Notes: generated from the letters alone by a model not told the origin. Shown: positions 55,155-64,000, counted from the stretch's first letter. The stretch: 64,000 nucleotides of DNA from Kitasatospora cheerisanensis KCTC 2395 (GCF_000696185.1 NZ_KK853997.1:6128002-6192001), one strand, 5' to 3'. Numbers and translations: made by a program.

Positions 55155-55714
55155 GCGCCACCGGATCGCCGCGCTCCTTCCAGCGCGCCGTCCTGCTCGG
55201 CACCGGGGTCGCCGTCCTGCTCCTCGCCGGACTGCTCCTGGTGAGTGCCCGTCAGCCGGTCCGGCTGGCGGGCATCACCCCCGCTGACGGCAGCGCCCTG
55301 GACCAGGCCCCGCAAGAGGTCGCGCTCAGCTTCACCGGCGACGACTTCCGTCCGGGCTCGGTCTACCTCCAGGTCAACGGACCCGACGGCACGCCCGTCA
55401 CCGACGGCCCGCCCCGGCTGGACGGCCGCCGGCTGGTCTCCCCGGTCCGGATCGACGCCCGGGGCAGCTACCGGGTGGTCTACCGGCTCGTCCTCGACGG
55501 CGGCCGCGAGGTGGCCGGCACCACCGGCTTCGACGTCGGCCCCAGCGCCCGCCCCGCCGCCGCCCCCGCGAACGAGGAGGCCGACACGCACAACCACGCG
55601 ATCGACGGCGCCTGGAACCTGCTGCTCCTGGTCGTCGACGCCGTCCTGCTGCCGGGTGCCGTCCTGCTGATGCTGCGCGGGCCCCGGCTGCGCCGCGCCC
55701 GGGCGCGCTCCTGA
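55151..55714 (+). CDS. CopC-like domain membrane protein
   Basis: 187 residues from GTG 55151 (GTGA overlap with the upstream stop). A first hydrophobic helix (AVLLGTGVAVLLLAGLLL) precedes an Ig-like CopC domain: LAGITPADGSALDQAPQEVA, LSFTGDDFRPGSVYLQVN, RGSYRVVYRLVLDGGREVAG. CopC/YcnJ-type domains bind copper outside the membrane, but the N-terminal His of classic copper sites is absent; DTHNHAIDG near residue 150 could be a substitute. A second helix (NLLLLVVDAVLLPGAVLLML) and a basic tail end the protein. Partner of the histidine-rich membrane protein. Confidence 0.8.
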   Translation: MSATGSPRSFQRAVLLGTGVAVLLLAGLLLVSARQPVRLAGITPADGSALDQAPQEVALSFTGDDFRPGSVYLQVNGPDGTPVTDGPPRLDGRRLVSPVRIDARGSYRVVYRLVLDGGREVAGTTGFDVGPSARPAAAPANEEADTHNHAIDGAWNLLLLVVDAVLLPGAVLLMLRGPRLRRARARS

Positions 55715-55715
55715 A

Positions 55716-56041
55716 TCGCGGCGCCGTGCCGCAGGGCGTAGCGCTGGATCAGCCGTTCGGCGGGCTCGACGGCGTGGGGGAACTCGCCCGGAAAGCCCGG
55801 CGGATCGACGGCCCGCACCGCCTCACCGAAGCCGTACGTGCCAGACGTTCGCTCAACTGCCGTGCGGGGTAGCCGAGGTCGGTGGGACAGCGCACCGCCC
55901 GGCCGACGTCCTCGGGGTGCGGACCCGGAAGGCGTGGTGGTCGAGCACCGCGACCGGGCCCCGGCCCAGCACCTGCGGGCCGCGCCGAGGTCGGTCACAG
56001 CGAGCTGGGCGCCGGCGGCGCGGACGACGTCGGGCGGCCGT
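55716..56041 (-). pseudogene. hpaD: Remnant of homoprotocatechuate 2,3-dioxygenase (hpaD)
   Basis: Fragments in different minus-strand frames match the VOC-type extradiol dioxygenase: PDVVRAAGAQLAVTDLGAAR at the start, GPVAVLDHHAFRVRTPEDVG in the middle, then GEAVRAVDPPGFPGEF and ERLIQRYALRHGAA. Stops, frame changes and missing stretches between them, and no C-terminal half, show decay. In intact form HpaD opens the ring of 3,4-dihydroxyphenylacetate. It follows the hpaE remnant as in hpa operons. The facing copC-like gene ends just beyond it. Confidence 0.6.
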
Positions 56042-56330
56042 TCACCGGACGGCTGCGAACCGCGGCGGGCGGGCGTCGCCCAGCGCGACGTGGACGGTCT
56101 TCGACCCGGTGCAGAAGTCGATCGAGCGCACGCGCCCTCGCAGCCGACACCGGACGCCTTCACCGCTCCGAACGGCGTGCGCAGGTCACGCAGGTTGTGG
56201 GAGTTGATCCCCACCGTGCCGGACTCGACGGCGTGGGCGAGGCGGTGGGGCCCGCCCCGGGTTCGACGTCCGCACGTTGGCGACCGGGCCGAACCGGGTG
56301 GCGTTGGCGAGCCCGACCGCTTCGTCCTGT
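56042..56330 (-). pseudogene. hpaE: Remnant of the C-terminus of an aldehyde dehydrogenase (hpaE-like)
   Basis: Minus-strand fragments: QDEAVGLANATRFGPVANVR, RLAHAVESGTVGINSHNLRD (split by a frame change), LRTPFGAVKASGVGCEG, then after another change RSIDFCTGSKTVHVALGDAR and a stop at 56042. These match the C-terminal ~90 residues of 5-carboxymethyl-2-hydroxymuconate semialdehyde dehydrogenase-type enzymes. The catalytic Cys region and the rest of the gene are gone. Intact HpaE acts after HpaD in the homoprotocatechuate pathway. Position 56331-56410 contains no more of it that I can read. Confidence 0.6.
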
Positions 56331-56410
56331 CGAGGCGTGCGCGCTCCCACCACCCGCCCGTAACGGACGGGGCCGGAGCTGCCGGCCTCCTCCGGTCGGC
56401 TGCCGCCCGC

Positions 56411-56776
56411 TCAGCGGGACGGGCGCGGCGCGAGCTCCCGGGCCGTCGCCGCCTTCACGGGCGCCGGGCCGGCGGGCGGCAGCGGCGTCGGGGCGGGGGC
56501 GGCCAGTTGGGGATCGACGGTCAGCGCGGAGATCCCCAGCGGCTCGAACAGCGCGCGCAGCGCGGGCTCGGCCAGGGCGATCCACGGCTGGGCCGGGCCG
56601 AGCACGGTGAGCAGGCGCCGTTCGGAGGAGAACGCGACCGCGGTGCGCTCACCGACGGCGGTACGGAAGACGCGGACCGTGTGGCCCCGCGGACCCGACC
56701 GGACGGGCACCGCCAGCAGCCCGGCCGGGGTGCGTTCCGGCGGCTCCGGGCTCTCGGGGGACAGGTGCTGCTTCAC
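56411..56776 (-). CDS. SAV_915 family protein (SseB-like)
   Basis: 121 residues from GTG 56776, with GGAGG 6 bp upstream. The central part (RVFRTAVGERTAVAFSSERR, LLTVLGPAQPWIALAEPALR, ALFEPLGISALTVDPQLAA) matches the SseB N-terminal-type domain of streptomycete SAV_915 proteins. The N-terminus is Pro/Glu-rich and the C-terminus Pro/Ala-rich and disordered. No membrane or signal segments. Function unknown. The 358 bp between 56777 and 57134 hold no gene that I can support. Confidence 0.75.
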   Translation of the reverse strand: MKQHLSPESPEPPERTPAGLLAVPVRSGPRGHTVRVFRTAVGERTAVAFSSERRLLTVLGPAQPWIALAEPALRALFEPLGISALTVDPQLAAPAPTPLPPAGPAPVKAATARELAPRPSR

Positions 56777-57134
56777 GGCGAACCTCCGTACGACGGTCGG
56801 GAGACGGCGCGCCGCCCGTTCGCACGGCGCGGCAGTGACGCTATGCCCGGTCACTACCCGGCGTGCCCCGGTCCTGATGCGTTCCTGACCGTGCGCGGCG
56901 GGATCCGTACGGCGCGCTGACACCCGCCGGGGTGCCGTTCCCGGGCCGGCGGGCTGCTTCCCGGCCCGGTCGGCGGCCGGAGCCGGGCGGCCGTCAACGT
57001 CCCGTCAGGGCGGGCCCGATCCGTGTAGCCCCTGCGTCAAGGACCGGCGCGGACGGCCGGTGGCAGCGTGCACTGGAGGGGTGGCCGGAGCCCGCCCGAG
57101 GACTCCCGCCGTTCCACCCGAGAGGGAACACGCC

Positions 57135-57364
57135 ATGGCCGACCTGAAGCTCGCCCCCGCGAAGCCCGCCGCCCGGCGGCCCCCACCCCGACCGGCACGC
57201 CGTACCGGCCCGAGGACGCGACGCCGCGCCGACCGCTGCGCGGCCCGCTCGCCGACGCCCGACCCGACGGGGGCCGGCCCGCCGACGCCCGGCCCGACGG
57301 CGCCGAGGACCTGCGGGTGCCCGCCGCCGGCCACTGCCGGTTCACCCTGCACTACGCGGACTGA
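57135..57364 (+). pseudogene. Small hypothetical gene with a one-base frameshift
   Basis: ATG 57135 (ADLKLAPAKPAAR) opens one frame; near 57178 a one-base loss moves the likely reading to a frame ending at TGA 57364 (APTPTGTPYRPEDATPRRPL, RGPLADARPDGGRPADAR, VPAAGHCRFTLHYAD). Together about 76 residues, Pro/Arg-rich, with a repeat of ADARPDG. Not recognised. It lies 86 bp before the lysA-like gene on the same strand and may be its co-transcribed partner. Confidence 0.45.
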
Positions 57365-57450
57365 CGGCACGTCAGCACCGACCGTCCGCCCCACCCGACC
57401 CTCGTCCTCGTCCTCGCCCTCATCCTCCCGACCGGAGCAGGAGCACCCCG

Positions 57451-58799
57451 ATGACCACCCTGTCCGCCCCGCCGCCCGCCGACCACCCCCACGCCCCCGG
57501 CCGCTCGGCAGCCCGTGGCCGCCTCCGCCGCGACCGGGCCCGACGGCGGGCCGACGGTCGGCGGCGTCGGCCTGCGGGAGGCTGCCGACCGCTTCGGCAC
57601 CCCGCTGTACGTGCTCGACGAGACCGAGGTCCGGCTGCGCGCCCGGGCCTACCGCCGTGCGCTGCCGAACGCCGACGTGCTGTACGCGGCGAAGGCGTTC
57701 CTGTGCACCGCGATGGCCGACTGGATCGCCGACGAGGGACTGGGCCTCGACGTCTGCTCGGCCGGCGAACTGCGCCTGGCCGCCGCCGCCGGGTTCCCGC
57801 CCGAGCGGATGCTGCTGCACGGCAACGCCAAGACCCCGGACGAGCTGCGGCTGGCCGCCGGCTGCGGGTCGGCCGGATCGTCGTCGACAACCTCGCCGAG
57901 ATCCCGCGGCTGGCCGCCCTCGCCGCGGCCGGGTCCCCGCAGCGCGTGCTGGTGCGGGTGCTGCCGGGCGTCGCCGCCGGACACCACCGGGCGGTCCGCA
58001 CCGGCGTCGACGGACAGAAGTTCGGCTTCTCGATCGCCACCGGCGAGGCCGCCGAGGCGGTCCGCCGGATCCTCGGCCGGCCCGACCTCCGGCTGACCGG
58101 CCTGCACTGCCACCTCGGCTCGCAGATCACCGACACCGCCCCCTACCTGGCCGCCGTCGACCGCCTGGTCGAACTGCTCGCCCTGATCCGCGACCGGCAC
58201 AGCGTCGAACTGCCCGAACTCGACCTCGGCGGCGGCCACGCCGTCCGCTACCTGCCCGGCGACCCGGAACTCGACCCCGGCCGCTTCGCCGCCGACACCA
58301 CCGCCCACCTGGCCGCCCGCTGCGCCGAACACGGCCTGGCCGTACCGAGGTTGACGGTGGAACCGGGACGGGCGATCGCCGCCCCGGCGGCGGTCGCCGT
58401 CTACCGCGTGCTGTCGGTGAAGCACACCGCCGACGGGCGGGCGTTCGCCGCGGTCGACGGCGGCATGAGCGACAACCCGCGGCCCGCGCTCTACGGCTCC
58501 GCCTACACGGTGCGCGCGGTCGGCCGGGCGGAGGGCGCGGGACCGACCAGGCCGTTCGACGTCGTCGGCTGCCACTGCGAGGCCGGCGACGTGCTGGCCG
58601 GGACGCGCCGCTGCCCGCCGACCTGCGGCCCGGCGACCTGCTGGCCGTGCCCGCCGCCGGGGCGTACCAGCTGTCGATGGCCTCCGGCTACAACCTGGTG
58701 GGCCGCCCGGCGGTCGCCGCGGTCCGGGACGGCCGGATCCGGCTGCTGATCCGCCGGGAGACCGTCGACGACCTCCGCGCCCGCGAGGTCGGCCGCTGA
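57451..58799 (+). pseudogene. lysA: Diaminopimelate decarboxylase-like gene (lysA family), several frameshifts
   Basis: ATG 57451 has GGAG 7 bp upstream, but the conserved protein starts in another frame near 57515 (shift equals one extra or two lost bases). Segments in order: GTPLYVLDETEVRLRARAYR; ADVLYAAKAFLCTAMADWI with the PLP Lys; GLDVCSAGELRLAAAAGFP; HGNAKTPDELRLAAGCG, shift near 57862; GRIVVDNLAEIPRLAALAAA; LTGLHCHLGSQITDTAPY; ELDLGGGHAVRYLPGDPE; VEPGRAIAAPAAVAVYRVL; DGGMSDNPRPALYGSAY; CHCEAGDVLA, shift near 58598; GDLLAVPAAGAYQLSMASGY. All motifs of a working enzyme are present, so the shifts may be sequence errors. It may be a second lysA, here outside a lysine operon. Confidence 0.75.
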
Positions 58800-58806
58800 A
58801 CTCGGA

Positions 58807-59676
58807 TCAGTCGGCGGGGCCGGCGTCCGCGTCCGTGAGGTGACTCGCCGTCAGGCCGTGCTCGGGGCCGGGCTCAGGGGCGAGACCGGCGAGCAGGCGC
58901 AGCCCGTCCTCGGTGGGGCTGCCGGGGGCGGCGGACAGCACCAGCAGTTCGACGCCGGACTCGTCCGGGAGCGAGAAGTTCTCCTGGTGCAGTTCCAGCA
59001 GGCCGACCAGCGGGTGCCGGTACGCCTTCCGCCCGTGGGTGCGGGCGCGGACGTCCGCCCGGGCCCAGAGGCGGCGGAAGCGCTCGCTGCCCATCGCCAA
59101 CTCGCCGATCAGGGAGGCCAGTCGGGGATCGTCCGGGTACTTGCCGGCGGCCAGCCGCAGGTGGCCGACCACGTCCAGGGTGCAGTGCTCCCAGTCCGCG
59201 TACAGGCCCTGCTCGGACTCCTCCAGGAACAGGTGCCGGGCGACGTTCAGGCCCGGCATCGGGCGGCCGAACAGCAGGCCGGCCAGCCGGTTCGCGGCGA
59301 GCGCGTCCAGCCGGTGGTTCATGATCAGGGCGGGCGCGTCGGCGATCAGGCCGAGCACCCGCAGCAGCTCCGGCCGGACCCGGGTACTCGGTGTCCGCGC
59401 CCCGCGGCGGCGCTGCCGGGCCAGCCGGTCCAGGTGCTCGCGCTCGGTCCCGTCCAGGTCCAGCACCCGGGCGAGCGCGTCCAGCACCTGCTCGGACGGC
59501 TGCGTCGCGCGGCCCTGCTCCAGGCGCACGTAGTAGTCGACGCTCACCCCGGACAGGTGCGCCACCTCCTCGCGGCGCAGCCCCGCGACCCGGCGGCGGC
59601 TGTCGGTGGGGATGCCGACGGCGGCCGGGTCGACCCGGGAACGCCGGGTGCGCAGGAAGCCCGCGAGATCGTCCAT
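58807..59676 (-). CDS. Helix-turn-helix regulator with MmyB-like ligand domain
   Basis: 289 residues from ATG 59676, with GGAGG close upstream. The XRE domain reads LAGFLRTRRSRVDPAAVGIP, RRVAGLRREEVAHLSGVSVD, YYVRLEQGRATQPSEQVLDA, and the MmyB-type PAS-like domain includes MNHRLDALAANRLAGLLFGR, RHLFLEESEQGLYADWEHCT and HPLVGLLELHQENFSLPDES. It is divergent from the quinone reductase gene, its probable target, through a 139-bp gap. It is a paralogue of the regulator at 20907. Confidence 0.9.
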   Translation of the reverse strand: MDDLAGFLRTRRSRVDPAAVGIPTDSRRRVAGLRREEVAHLSGVSVDYYVRLEQGRATQPSEQVLDALARVLDLDGTEREHLDRLARQRRRGARTPSTRVRPELLRVLGLIADAPALIMNHRLDALAANRLAGLLFGRPMPGLNVARHLFLEESEQGLYADWEHCTLDVVGHLRLAAGKYPDDPRLASLIGELAMGSERFRRLWARADVRARTHGRKAYRHPLVGLLELHQENFSLPDESGVELLVLSAAPGSPTEDGLRLLAGLAPEPGPEHGLTASHLTDADAGPAD

Positions 59677-59815
59677 GCCCTCCAGTATGTGCCCGGGCGG
59701 CCGTGGCGAGGGTGGCCCTGCCGATACCAGGAAGGCCGGTCCGACGGTCGAGGAGCCCCTGAACGGCGCGCGCCGCGGCGGCCAGGATCGGAGGCAACCG
59801 ACCGAGGAGTACCCC

Positions 59816-60595
59816 GTGAAGACGCTGATCGTCCACGCCCACCCCGAGCCGAAGTCGCTCAACGGCTCGCTCAAGGACCTCGCCGTGTCCACCCTGGAGG
59901 AGGCCGGCCACCAGGTGCGGGTGAGCGACCTGTACGCGATGAACTGGAAGGCCGTCCTGGACGCCGCCGACTACGGGACCGCCGCCTCCGACCCGCTCAA
60001 GGTCGCCGCCGACTCCGGCCGGGCGTTCGAGGCCGGGACGCTCACCCCCGACGTCCTCGCCGAGCAGGAGAAGCTGCTCTGGGCGGACACGGTCATCTTC
60101 CAGTTCCCGCTGTGGTGGTACACCATGCCCGCCATCCTCAAGGGCTGGGTCGACCGGGTCTTCAGCTACCGCTTCGCCTACGGCGTCGGCGAGCACAGCG
60201 AGACCAAGTACGGCGAACGCTTCGGCGAAGGCACCCTGGCCGGGCGCCGCGCCCTCCTCTCCGTCACCGTCGGCGGCCCCGCCTCGCACTACGCCGCCCG
60301 CGGCATCAACGGCCCCATCGACGACCTGCTCTTCCCCATCCAGCACGGCATCCTCTACTACCCCGGCATCGAGGTCCTCCCGCCCTTCGTCGTCCACGGC
60401 GCCGACCGCCTCACCCCCGAGGACCACCCCGCCGTCGCCGAAGCCTGGCGCCACCGCCTCCGCACCCTCGAAACCACCGCCCCCATCCCCTACCGCCCCC
60501 AGAACCTCGGCGACTACGACCTCCCCTCCCTCCACCTCAAGCCCCACCTCGAACCCATCGGCACCACCGGCTTCTCCCTCCACGTCCGAACCTGA
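59816..60595 (+). CDS. NAD(P)H-dependent flavodoxin-fold quinone reductase
   Basis: 259 residues from GTG 59816 with GAGGAG 6 bp upstream. The fold of NQO1/MdaB-type enzymes is clear: TLIVHAHPEPKSLNGSLKDL at the start, VIFQFPLWWYTMPAILKGWV (FMN and quinone site) in the middle, then DRVFSYRFAYG and RALLSVTVGGPASHYA. A C-terminal region with GILYYPGIEVLPPFVVHGAD is typical. It reduces quinones by two electrons using FMN or FAD in the cytoplasm, protecting against redox cycling. Regulated by the divergent MmyB-type protein. The last third uses C-ending codons almost exclusively. Confidence 0.92.
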   Translation: MKTLIVHAHPEPKSLNGSLKDLAVSTLEEAGHQVRVSDLYAMNWKAVLDAADYGTAASDPLKVAADSGRAFEAGTLTPDVLAEQEKLLWADTVIFQFPLWWYTMPAILKGWVDRVFSYRFAYGVGEHSETKYGERFGEGTLAGRRALLSVTVGGPASHYAARGINGPIDDLLFPIQHGILYYPGIEVLPPFVVHGADRLTPEDHPAVAEAWRHRLRTLETTAPIPYRPQNLGDYDLPSLHLKPHLEPIGTTGFSLHVRT

Positions 60596-60613
60596 CCGCC
60601 CGCCACCGGGCGG
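60596..60613 (+). terminator. Hairpin after quinone reductase
   Basis: CCGCCCG (60596-60602) pairs with CGGGCGG (60607-60613) right after the stop. A second stem, GCGCCCCG/CGGGGCGC, is at 60634-60652. The remaining gap to the RHS start at 60807 has no gene. Confidence 0.55.
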
Positions 60614-60806
60614 GGGCGTGACGCGGAACGTTTGCGCCCCGCTCCGGGGCGCGGGGGCTACGGTCGATGCGCGGGTGTACTCGGGGGCGGGTGCAGGAGG
60701 AGGGGCGAACTGCCCGGTGGGGCAGCGTCGTTCATGCCTGACCGGGCGGAGAGCGTGGCCACTCGCGGCGGGTGACGCAGTCGGAAATCACGGGGGTGGG
60801 TTTCGA

Positions 60807-63800
60807 ATGAGCAACCAGATCGTCAAAGCCCTGGAGCACGGGGCGGCGAAGCTCGGCAAGACCCTGGCGGAGGATGCCGGGAAGGCGTTGAAGAACCTCT
60901 ACCGGCATGCGGGCGACAACCTGAAGAAGGTCGCGAAGAACACCCGCGAGATCGAGGAGAAGCACGTCAAGGATCTGGAGAAGATCCTGAAGGGCGAGGG
61001 CAAGGGCGGTGTCCCGCACCCCCGTTCGGGCAGCGGTGGCCGCGGCGGCAAGCGCGGCGACTCCCACCCGAAGGGGCGCGGCCGCGACCAGGTCAAGAGC
61101 CCCCGCACGGAGGGCCGCGACCACGGATCGCGGAAGTGTCCGGGTGAGCCGGTCGACATCGCGACGGGGCGGATGTTCATCGACCAGGTGGACGCGTCGC
61201 TGCCCGGTTCGCTGCCGCTGGAGTTCACCCGGAGCTTCGAGTCGGGTCTGCTGACGGGTCGTTGGATGGGCCCGAAGTGGATCTGCCCCTTCGACGAGCG
61301 CCTGGAGACCGACGAGCAGGGCGTCGTCCACATCCGCGCGGACCGCATCACCCAGGCCTACCCCCGGCCCGACCCCGGCGACCCCGTGCACCCCGTCGCC
61401 GGCGCCGTCCGCGAACTCGACCTGGTGGACAGCCTGTTCACCGTCACCGACCCCGCCACCGGGCTGGTCCGGACCTTCACTCCCACCCCGGCCGGTGACG
61501 AGGCCCTGCTCACCGAAGTCCGCGACCGGCACGGCCGCCACTACACCCTCGAATACGACGAGGACGGCGTCCCGCTCTCCCTCACCCACTCCGGCGGCTA
61601 CCGACTGCTCGTCACCGTCGACAACGACCGCATCACCGCCCTGCGCCTCGCCAACGCCTCGGACACCGGCGGCGACACCCTGCTGATGCGCTACAGCTAC
61701 ACCGACGGCCACCTCACCGCCGTCTACAACTCCAGCGGCAAGGCCATGCGCTTCACCAACGACGCCGCGGGCCGCCTCACCTCCTGGACCGACCGCAACA
61801 ACTCCCAGTACCGCTACACGTACGACGCCCACGACCGCGTCACCGACGAAGGCGGCACCACCGGCGCCCTGCGCTTCACCTTCAGCTACGGCGACCCCGA
61901 TCCCGCCACCGGCCTGCGCACCCACACCGAGACCAACGCCCTCGGCCACACCACCAGCTACCTGATCAACGACCACGCGCAGGTCGTCGCCGTCACCGAC
62001 CCGCTCGGCCACACCACCGCCTACGAGCGCGACGACCACGACCGCCTGCTCGCCGAGACCGACCCGCTCGGCCGCACCACCCGCTACGAGTACGACGGCG
62101 CCGGAGACTTGATCGCCGTCACCCGCCCCGACGGCGAACAGGCCACCGCGCGGTACGTGGACGGGTACTCGCTCCCCGCACTGATCACCGAAGCCGGCGG
62201 CGCCACCTGGAGGCAGACCTACGACCCGACAGGGCTTCGCACCTCGCTCACCGATCCGCTCGGCGCCACCACCCACTACACCTACGACGAACGCGGCCAC
62301 CTGGCCTCGGAGACCGACGCGCTCGGCCACCGCACGTCGATCCGGTGCGACGACGCCGGGCTGCCGATCGAGGTGACCGATGCCGCCGGTGCCACCACCC
62401 GCTACCGGCGGGACGGCTTCGGCCGGGTGACGACCGTCACCGATCCGCTCGGCGCCGTCACCACGCTGTCCTGGACGGTCGAAGGACGGCTCGCCTCGCG
62501 CACCGCTCCCGACGGCAGCAGCGAGTCGTGGACGTACGACGGTGAGGGCAACATGCTCACCCACACCGACCAGCTCGGCGGGATCAGCACCTTCGAGTAC
62601 ACGCACTTCGAGACCCTCGCCGCCCGCACCGGGCCCGACGGCAGCCGGATCACGTTCACCCACGACGCGCACATGCAGCTCGTCGCTGTCACCAACGCCC
62701 TGGGACAGAGCTGGAGTTACACCTACGACCAGGCCGGGCGGCTGGTCGAGGAGACCGACTTCCACCACCGGACCGTCGGCTACGCACTCGACGCCGCCGG
62801 GCAGGTCGTCGCACGGACCAACCCGCTGGGCCAGCGCTCGGAGTACGGGTACGACCTGCTCGGCCGGACCATCAGCAGGAGCAGCCAGGGCCGGACGACC
62901 ACGTACTCCTACGACCGCGCCGGACATGTGGTCGGTGCCGCCGGGCCGGGGCGGAGGTGGCCCGCACCGTCGATGCGCTGGGCAACGTGCTCACCGAGAG
63001 CGTCAACGGCCGGATCCTCACCCACACCCGGGACGTGCTGGGACGCCGCACGGGCCGCACCACTCCGCAGGGGCACACCAGCAGGTGGAGCTACGACACG
63101 GCCGGGCGCTGGACCAGTCTCGCCACACCGAACGGAACCGTCGACTTCGGCTACGACCTGGCCGGCCAGGAGTTGTGGCGAACCGTCGGCGGGGAGGTGA
63201 CCCTGTCGAGCAGTTGGGACAGCCGGCGCCGCCTCAGCGGTCAGACCCTGCGGAGCAGCCGGACGGTCCTTCAGCAGCGCGCGTACAGCTACCGCGCGGA
63301 CGGCTGCCTCACCGGGGTGGAGGACCGGCTCAACGGGCGCCGGACCTTCGACATCGACGCGGTCGGGCGAGTGACGGCCGTCCGCGCCGCCAACTGGACC
63401 GAGACCTACGCCTACGACCCGGCCGGGAACATCACCAGCGCCGACTGGCCGGCCACCGAGGCGACCGGGGCGGCCCTGGGCACCCGCAGCTACGACGGCT
63501 CCCAGCTCACCGCAGCCGGGCGGATCCGCTACGAGTACGACGGCGCCGGCCGAATCGTCCTGCGGCAGAAGGTCCGGCTGTCCAGGAAGCCCGACACCTG
63601 GCGCTACACCTGGGACGCCGAGGACCGCCTCACCGAGGTCACCACCCCCGACGGCACCCGGTGGCGCTACGTCTACGACCCCTTCGGCCGGCGCATCGCG
63701 AAGCAGCGGCTCGACAGCACCGGAACCGCCGTGGCGGAACGGACGGACTTCACCTGGGACGGGCCGGTCCTCGCCGAACAGACCACCCGCGCCGCGGACT

Positions 63801-64000
63801 TGCCCGCCCCGCACACCCTCACCTGGGACCATCGGGGACTGCGCCCGATCGCGCAGAGCGAGAGCATCGCCACCGCCGCGGCCGTGGGCGACGGTACCCA
63901 GGAGCAGGTCGACCGGCGCTTCTTCGCCATCGTCACCGACCTGGTCGGCACCCCCACCGAGCTGGTCGACCCGGTCACCGGAACCATTGCCTGGCGTGCC
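60807..64000 (+). pseudogene. RHS/YD-repeat polymorphic toxin shell, full N-terminus, one-base frameshift; 3' end outside window
   Basis: ATG 60807 starts an N-terminal charged helical stretch (LKKVAKNTREIEEKHVKDLE) and a Gly/Arg-rich linker. A DUF6531-type entry follows (CPGEPVDIATGRMFIDQVDA, SLPGSLPLEFTRSFESG), then many RHS/YD repeats such as DPLGHTTAYERDDHDRLLAE and DPLGRTTRYEYDGAGDLI. Near 62948 a one-base loss in GGGCCGGGG changes frame; the repeat array resumes (VARTVDALGNVLTESVNGR; TWRYTWDAEDRLTEV) and runs to the end of the window with EQVDRRFFAIVTDLVGTPTE, which nearly equals the start of the window. It would form a beta-cage around a C-terminal toxin lying beyond 64000. The clean repeats on both sides argue for an artefact or a fresh mutation. 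Confidence 0.8.

Noticed and set aside
61700..63600. Regular short repeats that could look like a repeat array
   Set aside because: They encode RHS/YD protein repeats (DPLGxTTxYxYD); spacing and codons are protein-driven, and no CRISPR-like identical repeats exist.

Overview
The window is very GC-rich, uses GTG starts often, has short 4-bp stop/start overlaps, and contains DasR- and CebR-type operators, an AA10 LPMO, mycothiol-linked enzymes and an RHS/YD-repeat toxin locus. These features point to a Streptomycetaceae chromosome (Streptomyces or Kitasatospora). I saw no rRNA, tRNA, CRISPR array or insertion sequence.

Layout. (i) 1-1196: 3' end of an RHS toxin gene and a candidate immunity gene. 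(ii) 1207-7160: secreted serine hydrolase, dnaE and an unknown gene. (iii) 7256-8107: two divergent genes (XRE-cupin regulator, MBL-fold hydrolase), each missing its central part. (iv) 8123-14723: sugar ABC importer with a DasR-like site, then a cellulose-active LPMO behind a perfect CebR palindrome, a CBM2-CIP1-like protein and a DUF2690 protein; together a polysaccharide-use island. (v) 15213-30694: SDR, flavin monooxygenase, DUF899, epoxide-hydrolase-like, MFS, peroxiredoxin, two paralogous AraC regulators, mycothiol-dependent enzymes, an ABC1 kinase and an AhpD-like protein, each near its own regulator. (vi) 31006-34316: SDR, AhpD-like and GMC oxidoreductase genes.

(vii) 34585-47029 is the centrepiece: an enediyne warhead cassette. 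unbV-unbU-pksE-TE run as a chain of 4-bp overlaps, followed by a flavin reductase. A converging unbL (DUF1702)-P450 pair is also coupled by a 4-bp overlap. PksE makes the polyene, the hotdog thioesterase releases it, and UnbL/V/U are the conserved partners of unknown role. The window shows no recognisable enediyne resistance, apoprotein, sugar or peripheral-moiety genes, so the cluster is either compact or incomplete.

(viii) 47250-55714: polytopic membrane protein, TetR, carotenoid oxygenase, second TetR, then an unusual set consisting of a FAD/NAD(P)-binding protein, a divergent PEP-utiliser barrel, a histidine-rich membrane protein and a CopC-like protein. (ix) 55716-58799: decayed hpaE/hpaD homoprotocatechuate genes, an SAV_915-type protein, and a small gene plus a lysA-like gene both broken by single-base shifts. 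(x) 58807-60595: MmyB-type regulator and quinone reductase. (xi) 60807-64000: a second full-length RHS gene whose end aligns with the first bases of the window.

At least seven genes are broken only by one-base indels at G/C runs (CIP1-like, epimerase, P450, small ORF, lysA-like, RHS). This pattern suggests base-calling errors in the assembly as much as true pseudogenes.
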